Source of the DNA: Streptomyces cacaoi
Lineage (GTDB): Bacteria; Actinomycetota; Actinomycetes; Streptomycetales; Streptomycetaceae
NCBI RefSeq assembly: GCF_006539165.1
Contig: NZ_BJMM01000010.1
Coordinates: forward strand, 124,001 to 188,000
Direction of reading: 5' to 3'
Length of the DNA stretch: 64,000 nucleotides
Shown: piece by piece, positions 1-10,319 of the stretch
Position numbering within the stretch: the stretch's first letter is position 1
Layout of the letters: the number at the start of each line of letters is the position of its first letter
Position numbers and translations under genes: made by a program
The notes under the pieces: generated by a model
The model's database searches: none
What the model saw: the letters and a program-made list of their open reading frames with translations, nothing else
Told to the model about the DNA's origin: nothing

Positions 1-218
1 GCAGTACCCGGGATGGCGTGTGCGAAGCGCTACCGGGGACGGTTTATGGTCCTCCACGGCATCCGCCGTGATCACCTCTTCAGGGGTGCGGTTGGGTGTC
101 GATTGAGTAACAGACCTTGATGTGAGGCAAAATCTCCGCCTCGGGTCGGGCACAAGCCCGGCCTCTCACGCGTTACGTGCGCTGGAGACACCACAGACAC
201 CCAGAGGGGGAGAGCGAC

Positions 219-518
219 ATGGCAACGGATTACGACACTCCACGCAAGACCGACGACGAGGTCAACGAAGACAGCATCGAGGAACTGAAGGCCCGGCGGA
301 ACGACAAGTCCGCGTCCAACGTCGACGTGGACGAGTTCGAGCAGGCCGAAGGGCTGGAGCTTCCCGGCGCGGACCTCTCCAACGAGGAGCTGTCCGTCCG
401 CGTGCTGCCGCGCCAGGCCGACGAGTTCACGTGCATGAGCTGCTTCCTGGTGCACCACCGCTCGCAGCTCGCCGCGGAGAAGAACGGCCAGCCCATCTGC
501 CGCGACTGCGCGGCCTGA
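219..518 (+). CDS. DUF4193 family zinc-ribbon-like protein
   Basis: This 99-residue acidic protein has an N-terminal half dominated by Asp and Glu and a C-terminal pair of CxxC motifs (CMSC and CRDC), as expected for a small zinc ribbon. The family is the actinobacterial DUF4193 group, whose function is unknown. The ATG at 219 is preceded by a strong AGAGGGGGAGAG ribosome site. An in-frame ATG at 177 lacks one and would add an unconserved basic stretch. It opens the conserved block that continues with the thioesterase, dut and DUF3710. The family call is from recalled sequence character; the zinc binding is inferred from the cysteines. Confidence 0.85.
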   Translation: MATDYDTPRKTDDEVNEDSIEELKARRNDKSASNVDVDEFEQAEGLELPGADLSNEELSVRVLPRQADEFTCMSCFLVHHRSQLAAEKNGQPICRDCAA

Positions 519-537
519 CCCCGGGCGGGCGTGCTCC

Positions 538-1275
538 GTGGCGGACGCCGACGCACGTGACGACGAGCGAGGCCCTCACGACCGGTCGGCCTCGCTCGCG
601 CCGTACGAGAACGCCGACGCACCCGAGGCGGACGGCCGAGACAGCACGCGGGCGCGGGGCGTCCGCGTGCCCCGTGTACGGGCGTTCCTCCGCGTCGTGG
701 CCGACCGCGTCATCGACACCGCGCCGCGCGTGCCGGTGCGGGATCTGGAAACCCTGCGCACGCAGTTCCCCGGGCTCGACACCGAGCAGCTCGCCGACAA
801 GCTGGTCGCCGGGGCCGTGAAGGGCTCCGCCACCGTCGGTGCCGGGGTGGGGGCGGCGGCCATGCTGCCGGTGCCGCCCGCGATGCCCGCCGAACTGGCC
901 GCCGAGATCGTCGGCGTGGCCGGGGTGGAGCTGAAACTGATCGCCGAACTGCACGAGGTCTACGGCCGCAGACCGCCGGGCAACGCCCGTGAGCGCACGG
1001 CCGCTTACCTCTCCGCGTGGTCCGGCGAGCGCGGTATCTCCCCCGCCGATCTGGTCCGGCCGGGAGCGTTGAACACCGTGATGGGCGGACAGCTGCGGCG
1101 TCAGCTGCGCCAGCGGATCATGAAGCGCACCGCGCGCAATCTTCCCAACCTCGCCCCGTTCCTCATCGGCGCTGCCGCCGGGGCCTGGATGAACCGCCGG
1201 GAGACCGCCCGGCTCGCCGCACGCGTCCGCAAGGACCTGCGCGCCGCGGGGGAGTTGCCGCCGCCCCGCGCCTGA
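538..1275 (+). CDS. EcsC-like protein of unknown function
   Basis: The product is 245 residues. The first 60 or so are acidic and probably disordered. The rest contains an Ala/Gly/Pro-rich helical segment (about 100-140) and a conserved-looking end with PNLAPFLIGAAAGAWMNRR followed by an amphipathic helix. The GAAxGAxxNRRxTxxLA pattern resembles the EcsC family, a poorly understood helical, possibly membrane-associated family. The start is a GTG at 538, only 19 bases after the DUF4193 stop, so it is probably cotranscribed. No catalytic motif is visible. I am confident that it is a gene and only moderately confident in the EcsC assignment. Confidence 0.7.
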   Translation: MADADARDDERGPHDRSASLAPYENADAPEADGRDSTRARGVRVPRVRAFLRVVADRVIDTAPRVPVRDLETLRTQFPGLDTEQLADKLVAGAVKGSATVGAGVGAAAMLPVPPAMPAELAAEIVGVAGVELKLIAELHEVYGRRPPGNARERTAAYLSAWSGERGISPADLVRPGALNTVMGGQLRRQLRQRIMKRTARNLPNLAPFLIGAAAGAWMNRRETARLAARVRKDLRAAGELPPPRA

Positions 1276-1309
1276 CGCCGGGGCGTCCTCGGTGCCGGCG
1301 GCCGACGGC

Positions 1310-1777
1310 TCAGGACGGTGACGTCTCGCGGGCCGCGCGCAGCGCCGCCGTCAGCTCCTCGGGGTGACGGGTCGAGACGAAGACGTACGGGGTGGGGTCC
1401 TGCGGATCGGTCACCTCGATACGCACAGCGGTCGGAATGTAGCTGCGCAGCACCATGTGGGCGCGGGTGTCGGCCTTGTAGGTGCGCCAGGCCCTGGCCT
1501 CCTCCGCGTCCAGGGGCAGGGCCTCGCCCAGCGCGGAGACGGGGATGCGGGCGTCCCCGGCGACGAGCGAGCCGGCGACGACGCGGACCCGCACACCGCC
1601 GTACGCGCTCACACACACCGAGGCGAGCGCGGCCGCCGCGACGAGCCCGCAGAGCATCGGCAGCAGACCGAAGGGGAACAGCAGCACCGCGCCGCCCACG
1701 CCGATCAGCGCGGCGATCAGCCACCAGGAGCGGGGTGCGGTCAGACGTTCGTCGTAGGGCCGGGCAGGAGGAACCAT
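1310..1777 (-). CDS. DUF3093 membrane protein
   Basis: The protein is 155 residues from the ATG at 1777. An upstream in-frame start at 1849 would overlap the divergent thioesterase heavily and is unlikely. Two hydrophobic segments near residues 20-60 form a membrane hairpin. They are followed by a soluble C-terminal domain with RIPVSALGEALPLD, WRTYKADTRAH and LRSYIPTAVRIEVTDP, the recognisable DUF3093 signature. Function is unknown. It reads opposite to its neighbours, as the equivalent gene does in the conserved actinobacterial block, and is divergent from the thioesterase with coding starts about 60 bases apart. Confidence 0.85.
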   Translation of the reverse strand: MVPPARPYDERLTAPRSWWLIAALIGVGGAVLLFPFGLLPMLCGLVAAAALASVCVSAYGGVRVRVVAGSLVAGDARIPVSALGEALPLDAEEARAWRTYKADTRAHMVLRSYIPTAVRIEVTDPQDPTPYVFVSTRHPEELTAALRAARETSPS

Positions 1778-1835
1778 GGGTCCAAGCTTGGCACGCCGCG
1801 CCAGGCTGCCCGGCACGGCGGTAAGGTCTGCTGCC

Positions 1836-2441
1836 GTGAGTGCTGCCACGTCCCCCGAGACGCCCCCCGAGACCTCGTTGGTGCCGCCGGACGACGCCGT
1901 CGCGCCGGTGCGCCACCCGGAGGCGCCCGCGCCCGGAACGCCGCTCGGCGCCCACTACGACCACTGCTTCGGCTGTGGCCAGGCGCTGCCGCACGGACTG
2001 CATCTCCAGGCGCACGCGGGCGAAGGCGTCAGCGTCACGGCGGAGTTCACGGTCAAGCCCCAGCACCAGGGTGCGCCGGGGCTGGCGCACGGCGGGGTGC
2101 TCACCAGCGCGCTGGACGAGACGCTGGGCTCCCTGAACTGGCTGATGCACTCCATCGCCGTCACCGGGCGGCTGGAGACCGACTTCCTGTTGCCCGTGCC
2201 CGTGGACACCGTGCTGCACCTGGACGCTCGGTGCACGGCCGTGCACGGACGGAAGATCTACTCCGACGCCGTCGGCCGTATCGGCGGGCCGAAGGGGCCG
2301 ATAGCCGTCCGGGCGAAGGCGGTGTTCATAGAGGTGAAGGTGGAGCACTTCATCGACAACGGGCGCAAGGAAGAGATCGAGGCGGCGATGGAGGACCCGG
2401 ACCAGGTGCGGCGTGCCCGTGCCTTCGAGGTCAATCCGTGA
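1836..2441 (+). CDS. PaaI-type hotdog thioesterase
   Basis: The product is 201 residues from a GTG at 1836. An in-frame ATG at 1776 would overlap the divergent gene. The segment HYDHCFGCG starts the domain and GLAHGGVLTSALDETLG carries the HGG motif and acidic residue typical of hotdog-fold acyl-CoA thioesterases. The domain fills about residues 35-170. It probably hydrolyses an acyl-CoA, but the substrate cannot be told from sequence. The stop codon overlaps the GTG of dut in a GTGA arrangement, so the two are translationally coupled. The conserved position next to dut suggests housekeeping use. Confidence 0.85.
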   Translation: MSAATSPETPPETSLVPPDDAVAPVRHPEAPAPGTPLGAHYDHCFGCGQALPHGLHLQAHAGEGVSVTAEFTVKPQHQGAPGLAHGGVLTSALDETLGSLNWLMHSIAVTGRLETDFLLPVPVDTVLHLDARCTAVHGRKIYSDAVGRIGGPKGPIAVRAKAVFIEVKVEHFIDNGRKEEIEAAMEDPDQVRRARAFEVNP

Positions 2442-3022
2442 CGGCGGCGGAGAGCGGGGAACCCGTGGGCGGGACGGACCGGGTGAGCGGTGAGGCGACG
2501 CTGGAGGTGCTGCTCCGGCGGCTGGATCCGGAGGTTCCGGTACCGGCTTATGCCCACCCCGGTGACGCGGGATGTGATCTGGTGACCACCGAGAGTGCCG
2601 AACTGGAGCCGGGGGAGCGGACGGTGCTGCCGACGGGGGTGTCCCTCGCGCTGCCGGAGGGGTATGCCGCCTTCGTGCACCCGCGCTCCGGCCTCGCCGC
2701 GCGCTGCGGAGTGGCCCTCGTGAACGCGCCGGGAACGGTGGACGCCGGGTACCGTGGGGAGATCAAGGTGATTGTGGCGAACCTCGATCCGCGCGAGCCG
2801 GTGCGGTTCGAGCGGTTCGACCGCATCGCCCAACTCGTCGTCCAGCGGGTGGAGAAGGTGCGTTTCCGCGAGGTGGAGGAGCTGCCCGGCTCGGTCCGGG
2901 ACACCGGGGGGTTCGGCTCCACGGGCGGCCACGCCGGGCGGGGCGCGCGGCAGACAGCCGCACAGCAGAAGGATTACGTTGCGGTCGGTGCCGACCGAGC
3001 TTCCGACCTGAGAGGACAGTGA
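2438..3022 (+). CDS. dut: dUTP diphosphatase
   Basis: This is the trimeric dUTPase that hydrolyses dUTP to dUMP and pyrophosphate, keeping uracil out of DNA and feeding dTMP synthesis. All five family motifs are present: AGCDL, PRSGLAARCG, GTVDAGYRGEIKV with the catalytic Asp and Tyr, RIAQLV, and the glycine-rich C-terminal RDTGGFGSTG arm that closes the active site. The GTG at 2438 overlaps the thioesterase stop. GTGs at 2465 and 2483 are alternative starts and would give lengths closer to the usual 150-185 residues. The gene is followed after one base by the DUF3710 start. Confidence 0.97.
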   Translation: MTAAESGEPVGGTDRVSGEATLEVLLRRLDPEVPVPAYAHPGDAGCDLVTTESAELEPGERTVLPTGVSLALPEGYAAFVHPRSGLAARCGVALVNAPGTVDAGYRGEIKVIVANLDPREPVRFERFDRIAQLVVQRVEKVRFREVEELPGSVRDTGGFGSTGGHAGRGARQTAAQQKDYVAVGADRASDLRGQ

Positions 3023-3023
3023 C

Positions 3024-3812
3024 GTGTTCGGACGTCGTCGTAAGAAGAGCGGAAAGCCTGAGACGGACGCCTCGGACGAGTTCGAGACGGAACAGGACGG
3101 CCAGGACGAGCCGCAGGGCGAGGAGTCCGCGGAGACGACCGGCGAGTCCGAGCGTGTGAAGCTCCCTCCGGCCCCCCGCCCCGACGGCCCCTGGGACGTC
3201 TCGGAGGTCGGCGACCCCTCGTCGGGCCGGGTCGACCTGGGCGGCATGTTCGTGCCCGGCGTGGAGGGCATGGAGCTGCGCGTGGAGGTCGCGGGCGACG
3301 CGATCGTGGCCGCCACCCTGGTGCTCCAGGACAGCGCCGTGCAGTTGCAGGCGTTCGCCGCCCCCAAGCGGGAGGGCATCTGGGACGAGGTCCGCGAGGA
3401 GATCGCCTCCGGCATCACCCAGCAGGGCGGGGTCATCGACGAGGTCGAGGGCCCGCTGGGCTGGGAGCTGCGGGCGCAGGTCCCGGTGCAGCTGCCGGAC
3501 GGCACGAACGGGGTGCAGGTCGTGCGCTTCGTCGGGGTCGACGGGCCGCGCTGGTTCCTGCGCGGGGTGATCTCCGGGCAGGGCGCGGTGCAGCCGGAGG
3601 CCGCCGGGCTGCTGGAGCAGGTCTTCCGGGACACCGTGGTGGTCCGGGGCGACGGCCCGATGGCCCCCCGCGATCCGATCACCCTCAAGCTGCCGGACGA
3701 CGCACAGATGGTTCCGGACGGTGTCCAGCAGGAGACCGTCGAGGAGGGCTCCCGGTTCGCCGGCGGGCTGGACAAGCTCCAGCGCGGGCCGGAGATCTCC
3801 GAGGTGCGCTGA
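3024..3812 (+). CDS. DUF3710 domain protein
   Basis: The 262-residue protein begins MFGRRRKK, continues with a 45-residue acidic linker, and then has the DUF3710 domain (about residues 50-250) with GPWDVSEV, RVDLGGMFVPG and the conserved RWFLRGVISGQGA segment. No function is established for the family, which is found next to dut across actinobacteria. The GTG start lies one base after the dut stop, so the two are cotranscribed. A strong hairpin starts 23 bases after the stop and ends the operon. Confidence 0.9.
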   Translation: MFGRRRKKSGKPETDASDEFETEQDGQDEPQGEESAETTGESERVKLPPAPRPDGPWDVSEVGDPSSGRVDLGGMFVPGVEGMELRVEVAGDAIVAATLVLQDSAVQLQAFAAPKREGIWDEVREEIASGITQQGGVIDEVEGPLGWELRAQVPVQLPDGTNGVQVVRFVGVDGPRWFLRGVISGQGAVQPEAAGLLEQVFRDTVVVRGDGPMAPRDPITLKLPDDAQMVPDGVQQETVEEGSRFAGGLDKLQRGPEISEVR

Positions 3813-3835
3813 GCCGCCGGGCGGCGGTGCACGAG

Positions 3836-3877
3836 GCGGCGGTGGCCGGGCTCCCGACGGAGTCCGGCCACCGCCGC
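3836..3877 (+). terminator. Terminator after the dut/DUF3710 operon
   Basis: A perfect 14-bp GC-rich stem (GCGGCGGTGGCCGG and its complement) with a 14-base loop sits 23 bases after the DUF3710 stop. There is no U-tract, as is usual for this group. Confidence 0.8.
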
Positions 3878-3932
3878 TGCGTATGTCCGGGCGCGGGGTG
3901 GTGCGCGCGGGTGTGACCTGCGCCGCCGGGGG

Positions 3933-4043
3933 CGTATGGGGCCCATCAAGAGCCCGCCGCGGCTCGTATGGGGGGCGTCAACGGAGCGCTCCGTGCGCCC
4001 CGAACAGGGGTTCTCTGGTGGTGTCCAGATTCCGCACACCACT
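3933..4043 (+). promoter_or_regulatory. kdp leader: direct repeats, palindrome and hairpin
   Basis: Upstream of the kdp peptide genes, CGTATGGGG followed by a related TCAA element occurs at 3933 and again at 3965. The copies are exactly 32 bp apart, about three helical turns. A perfect 14-bp palindrome (ACGGAGCGCTCCGT) follows at 3981-3994. GTGGTGT at 4018-4024 can pair with ACACCAC at 4036-4042 directly before the AGGAG ribosome site. Repeats on one helix face suggest a KdpE-type response regulator operator; the last hairpin could affect translation. Both roles are inferred. Confidence 0.55.
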
Positions 4044-4054
4044 AGGAGCGCGCG

Positions 4055-4150
4055 ATGGCCGATCTGGCCTTCGTCCTCATCACCCTCGCCGTCTTCGGCG
4101 CGGTCGCACTCGTCGCCAAGGGCATGTCCCAGGACGGTGACGCCCGATGA
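4055..4150 (+). CDS. 31-residue single-span membrane peptide before KdpF
   Basis: This short gene encodes a 31-residue peptide. One transmembrane helix (about residues 4-22) is followed by a short polar tail. The ATG at 4055 has an AGGAG ribosome site six bases upstream. Its stop overlaps the kdpF start (ATGA), so the two are translationally coupled. It is a second small hydrophobic peptide in the operon, distinct from KdpF. It may be an extra Kdp complex subunit or a coupling leader. The topology is seen in the sequence; the role is a guess. Confidence 0.75.
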   Translation: MADLAFVLITLAVFGAVALVAKGMSQDGDAR

Positions 4151-4245
4151 GCGCCGGGACCGTCGAAACCGTCGTAGGGATCGTCGTCGCCGTCTGTCTG
4201 CTGGGCTATCTCATCCTCGCCCTGATCTTTCCGGAGAGGTTCTGA
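4147..4245 (+). CDS. kdpF: K+-transporting ATPase subunit KdpF
   Basis: KdpF is the small stabilising subunit of the KdpFABC complex. The 32-residue product has a single transmembrane helix and ends in FPERF, matching the LxPExF end typical of KdpF. It starts at the ATG overlapping the stop of the preceding 31-residue peptide and ends nine bases before kdpA. Annotation pipelines often miss genes this short. Confidence 0.9.
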   Translation: MSAGTVETVVGIVVAVCLLGYLILALIFPERF

Positions 4246-4254
4246 GCGCCCGCC

Positions 4255-5915
4255 ATGAGTCAGACATTCGCTGACGTGCTCCAGATCGTCGCGCTCGTCG
4301 GGGCGTTGGCGCTGGTGCACCGTCCCCTGGGCGACTACATGGCCCGGGTCTACACCTCCGACAAACATCTGCGCATCGAGCGGTGGATCCACCGCTGCGT
4401 GGGCACCGACCCGTCCGCCGCGATGCGCTGGCCGGTGTATCTGCGTGCCGTGCTCGCCTTCTCCGCGGCCGGCGTGCTGTTCCTGTACGCGATGCAGCGT
4501 CTCCAGGACAAGCTGCCGATGTCGCTCGGCTTCGCGCCGATCGACCCCGACCAGGCGTTCAACACGGCCGCCTCGTTCGTCTCCAACACCAACTGGCAGT
4601 CGTACGCGGGTGAATCGGCGATGGGGCATCTGACGCAGATGGCCGGGCTCGCCGTGCAGAACTTCGTCTCGGCGGCCGTGGGCATGGCCGTCGCCGTGGC
4701 GCTGGTGCGCGGCTTCGCACGCAGCCGTACGGGGGAGTTGGGCAACTTCTGGACGGACCTGGTGCGCGGCGTGGTGCGGATCCTGCTGCCGCTGGCCGCC
4801 GTCGCCGCCGTGCTGCTGGTCGCCGCCGGTGCCGTGCAGAACTTCTCCGGCATGCACGAGGTGCACACCCTCTCCGGCTCCGTCCAGCACCTTCCGGGCG
4901 GGCCCGTCGCCTCGCAGGAGGCCATCAAGGAGCTGGGCACCAACGGAGGCGGCTTCTACAACGCCAACTGCTCGCACCCCTTCGAGAATCCGAACGGGTT
5001 CAGCAATCTGCTGGAGATCTTCCTGATTCTGCTCATCCCGCTGTCGCTGCCGCGCACCTTCGGGCGGATGGTCGGCAGCCTGCGGCAGGGCTACGCCATC
5101 GTCGCGGCGATGGGTGTGATCTGGCTGGCCGGGGTCGTGGCCGTCACCGTCAGCGAGTACGCACACCCGGGCACGGCCGCGCAGTTGGCGGGCGGCGCCA
5201 TGGAAGGCAAGGAACAGCGGTTCGGTGAGGGCGGCTCCTCGCTCTTCGCGGTGACGACGACCATGACGTCGACCGGGGCCGTCAACTCCTTCCACGACTC
5301 GTTCACCGCGTTCGGCGGCGGTGTGACGCTGCTGGGCATGGTGCTCGGCGAGATCGCGCCCGGCGGGGTCGGCTCCGGGCTGTACGGCATGCTCGTGATG
5401 GCCGTGATCGCGGTCTTCGTCTGCGGGCTGATGGTGGGGCGCACGCCCGAGTACCTCGGCAAGAAGATCGGGCCGCGCGAGATCAAGCTGGCGGCCTGCT
5501 ACATCCTGATCACGCCCGCGCTGGTGCTGGGCGGCACCGGGCTGGCCATGGCCCTGCCGGACGGCAAGGAGGCCATGACCAACATCGGGGCGCACGGCTT
5601 CACCGAGGTGCTGTACGCCTACGCCTCCGGCTCCAACAACAACGGCAGCGCCTTCGCCGGATTCGGCGCCGACACCCCCTTCTTCAACACGACGATCGGC
5701 CTGTGCATGCTGCTGGGCCGGTTCCTGCCCATGGTGTTCGTGCTGGCGCTGGCCGGCTCGCTCGCCCGGCAGGCTCCGGTCCCCGTCACGGCGGGCACGC
5801 TGCGCACCGAGAAGCCCCTGTTCACCGGGGTGTTGGTGGGCGTCATCGCCATCGTCACCGGTCTCACGTTCTTCCCGGCCCTGGCGCTCGGGCCGCTCGC
5901 GGAAGGCATGTCCTC

Positions 5916-5919
<4 letters not shown>
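4255..5919 (+). CDS. kdpA: K+-transporting ATPase subunit KdpA
   Basis: KdpA is the potassium-binding, channel-like subunit of the high-affinity Kdp pump in the cytoplasmic membrane. The 554-residue length is normal. All four selectivity-filter loops are visible: [10 protein letters not shown] near residue 112, [19 protein letters not shown] near 227, [16 protein letters not shown] near 332 and [11 protein letters not shown] near 458. About ten membrane helices lie between them. The stop overlaps the kdpB start in an ATGA junction, as in an operon whose subunits are made together. Confidence 0.98.
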
Positions 5920-8075
<2,156 letters not shown>

Positions 8076-8078
8076 ACC

Positions 8079-8792
8079 ATGCCGACCACACCGACCACGC
8101 CGTCCATGGATCCCATGGAGCCCACGGATCCGGCGCAGTCCACGCGGCAGTCGTCCGGGGGAGCGCGCTCCCCCCGCTTCCGGGTCCGGGGTACCGGCCG
8201 GCTGCTGTGGGCGGCCCTGCGGGCGCTGCTCGTCCTCACGCTGGTGTGCGGGGTGCTCTATCCGCTCGCCGTCACCGGCGTCGCCCAGGGGCTCACCCAT
8301 CAGGCCAACGGTTCGCCGGTGCGCGTCGAGGGCAAGGAGGCGGGCTCGGAACTGATCGGGCAGTCGTGGAACACCCGGCAGGGCAAGGGCGGTTCGCGGC
8401 CCGACCCGAAGTGGTTCCAGGGCCGGCCGTCCGCGTCCGACTACGACCCGCGTGCGACCGGCTCCAGCCAGCTCGGCGCCTCCGATCCCCGGCTGGTGAA
8501 GGCGGTGCGCACGGCCCGGGAGCGGGTCGCCGCGTTCAACCACGTGCCGGTGGAGCGGGTGCCGAAGGACGCGGTCACCGGCTCGTCCTCGGCGCTCGAC
8601 CCGCACATCTCGCCCGCGTACGCGGCCCTCCAGGTCGACCGGGTGGCCGAGGCCAACGGGCTGTCGGCCGAGGCCGTGCGCGCGCTCGTGGACCGGTGCA
8701 CCGAGGGCCGCACCGCCGGTTTCCTCGGGCAGCCGCATGTGAACGTGCTGCGGCTGAACCTCGCGGTCCGCGAGGCGGCACGGCACGGCTGA
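8079..8792 (+). CDS. kdpC: K+-transporting ATPase subunit KdpC
   Basis: KdpC is the periplasm-facing chaperone-like subunit of the Kdp pump. The product is 237 residues. One transmembrane helix (about 48-68) is followed by the conserved QSWNT...GSRPDPKWFQGRPSASDY region, GSSQLGASDPRL, and the C-terminal PHVNVLRLNL segment. The N-terminal 40 residues before the helix are rich in Pro, Thr and Met and absent from typical KdpC. A downstream Met is possible, but the ATG at 8079 is ideally spaced from kdpB. A long hairpin follows the gene. Confidence 0.95.
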   Translation: MPTTPTTPSMDPMEPTDPAQSTRQSSGGARSPRFRVRGTGRLLWAALRALLVLTLVCGVLYPLAVTGVAQGLTHQANGSPVRVEGKEAGSELIGQSWNTRQGKGGSRPDPKWFQGRPSASDYDPRATGSSQLGASDPRLVKAVRTARERVAAFNHVPVERVPKDAVTGSSSALDPHISPAYAALQVDRVAEANGLSAEAVRALVDRCTEGRTAGFLGQPHVNVLRLNLAVREAARHG

Positions 8793-8810
8793 CCGCTGCC
8801 TCCCCCGATC

Positions 8811-8869
8811 CCGGCCCCTCCCCGCACCTCCCCGGCGTACGGCCCCGCACGCCCGCGGGGAGGGGCCGG
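8811..8869 (+). terminator. Terminator after kdpFABC
   Basis: A perfect 15-bp stem (CCGGCCCCTCCCCGC at 8811-8825 and its complement at 8855-8869) with a 29-base loop begins 19 bases after the kdpC stop. It separates kdpFABC from the convergent GH105 gene and may work in both directions. Confidence 0.75.
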
Positions 8870-8944
8870 CCCCGGCTCGATCCGCCGGGCTCCGACCGCG
8901 CCGGACCGGCGGAGCAGTCGCGGGCCCGGTGGAGCCGCACCGGA

Positions 8945-10117
8945 TCAGCCGCGTCCGCGCAGCTTCAGCAGTTCCGTGCCGGCCAGCAGGAAGCCGCCGA
9001 CGCCGAAGTCGGCGGTCGTCTCCGCGGTGACGGGCTGGCTCGACTCGGGGCGGTCGCCGACGCCCTGGACGTAGCCGAGGAAGCCGTCCGCGTGCAGTGC
9101 CGTGTCCGCCAGCGCGTGCCAGCCGCGCGCGGCGGCCGGCAGGAAGCCCCGGGCCGGGACGAGGCCCGTGCGTACCGCGTGGGCGAGGCCGTAGGTGAAG
9201 AAGGCCGTCCCGCTGGTCTCGGGGCCGGGCAGATGCGCGGCGTCGGCGAGGTTGACGTTCCAGAACCCGTCGGCGCGCTGGACGCCGCGCACCCGGGCCA
9301 GCAGCCGGACGAGCGTGCGCCGGTACCCGACGGTGTGCGGCGCGCCGGCCGGGAGCGCGTCGAGCGTCTTGACGAGGCCGGCCGCCACCCAGCCGTTGCC
9401 GCGCGACCACAGCACGGGACGCCCGTCGGGGGAGACGATGCCGCCGGGCAGGAAGCGGTCGTCGCGGTACCACAGGCCGGTGGCGTCGTCGAGCAGTCCG
9501 GGCCCGCCCTCGGCATCCCTGGTGTGGGTGTAGAGGGCGTGGAGCTTGGCCGCGTAGCCGGGCTCGCCGCGCACCACGCTCAGCCGCGCGAACGGCGGCA
9601 TGGCCATGTGGAGCGCGTCGTCCCACCACCAGTCGTCGTTCTTCTCCGGCCGGTCGGTGAAGGCCATCCGGTGCAGGGACTCCTCGATGGCGGCGATCTT
9701 CGTCTCGTCGCGGCGGCCCTCGGCCTCGTACAGATCCAGGTACGCCTGGCCCGCATTGTGATCGTCGGCGTGCCGGGTGGTGACGCCGTTGTGCAGTGCG
9801 TAGCCGTGCTTCTCGGCCCAGGCGCGGGCGTACTCCAGGTGCCGTCGGCGGCCGGTGGCGCGGTGCAGGGCCAGCAGCCCGCTGAAGAAGGTGGCGCGGG
9901 CCCACTGGTTGTCGCCGGGGTCGGTGTGCGCGGATATCCAGTGGTCGGCGGCGCGGGTGAGGGCCTCGGTGATCTCCTCGCGTGCGGGCAGCCGGGCGGC
10001 CGGCCCGGGCGCGGAGCCGGGTCTCTGGTCGGCCCGGGCGGGCCCGGCGGTCAGGAGGGCGGGTGCGGCGGCGGTGCCCAACGCGGCGGCGCGCAGCAGC
10101 AGTTGACGTCGGTGCAT
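8945..10117 (-). CDS. Secreted GH105-type unsaturated rhamnogalacturonyl hydrolase
   Basis: The 390-residue product resembles the GH105/GH88 (YteR-like) unsaturated uronyl hydrolases, which remove the 4,5-unsaturated uronate left by polysaccharide lyases. The N-terminus HRRQLLLRAAALGTAAAPAL followed by PARA is a Tat-like signal peptide with a cleavage site near residue 29. The segment NDDWWWDDALHMAMPPFARL near residue 160 contains the Asp expected to act as acid/base. LWSRGNGWVAAGL is another family hallmark. It is a lone carbohydrate enzyme inside the potassium locus, with no lyase or sugar transporter beside it. A dyad upstream may bind its regulator. Confidence 0.85.
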   Translation of the reverse strand: MHRRQLLLRAAALGTAAAPALLTAGPARADQRPGSAPGPAARLPAREEITEALTRAADHWISAHTDPGDNQWARATFFSGLLALHRATGRRRHLEYARAWAEKHGYALHNGVTTRHADDHNAGQAYLDLYEAEGRRDETKIAAIEESLHRMAFTDRPEKNDDWWWDDALHMAMPPFARLSVVRGEPGYAAKLHALYTHTRDAEGGPGLLDDATGLWYRDDRFLPGGIVSPDGRPVLWSRGNGWVAAGLVKTLDALPAGAPHTVGYRRTLVRLLARVRGVQRADGFWNVNLADAAHLPGPETSGTAFFTYGLAHAVRTGLVPARGFLPAAARGWHALADTALHADGFLGYVQGVGDRPESSQPVTAETTADFGVGGFLLAGTELLKLRGRG

Positions 10118-10136
10118 GGAAGCCTCCGGGAAAGCT

Positions 10137-10170
10137 CGTTCCGTATGTTGAACGCTGTTCTCACATGTGA
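10137..10170 (-). promoter_or_regulatory. Dyads upstream of the GH105 gene
   Basis: CGTTC at 10137-10141 and GAACG at 10150-10154 form an inverted repeat with an 8-base spacer, 20 bases upstream of the GH105 start. A separate perfect palindrome TCACATGTGA lies at 10161-10170. The GTTC-N8-GAAC form resembles operators of IclR-type sugar regulators. No such regulator gene is in this window, so this is a candidate only. Confidence 0.45.
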
Positions 10171-10319
10171 CGAGCTGTGCGAGGCGACATCATGCAGCGG
10201 AATTCCGTCCCCGGGAACCCCTCCCGTTGCCCCCCGGCCGACGGCCACCGCATACTGGCCCACGGCCGGACAGGGCCGAAGAAGAGGACGGGGCTGGAGA
10301 GTTGGCGCACACGCCGGAC

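Noticed and set aside
1364..2437. A long N-terminal extension of dUTPase
   Set aside because: It is a shadow of the thioesterase and DUF3093 genes; dUTPase motifs begin only after the GTG at 2438.
3933..4043. A ydaO-type c-di-AMP riboswitch upstream of kdp
   Set aside because: The conserved ydaO core elements are not visible; the structure is better explained by direct repeats and a small hairpin.
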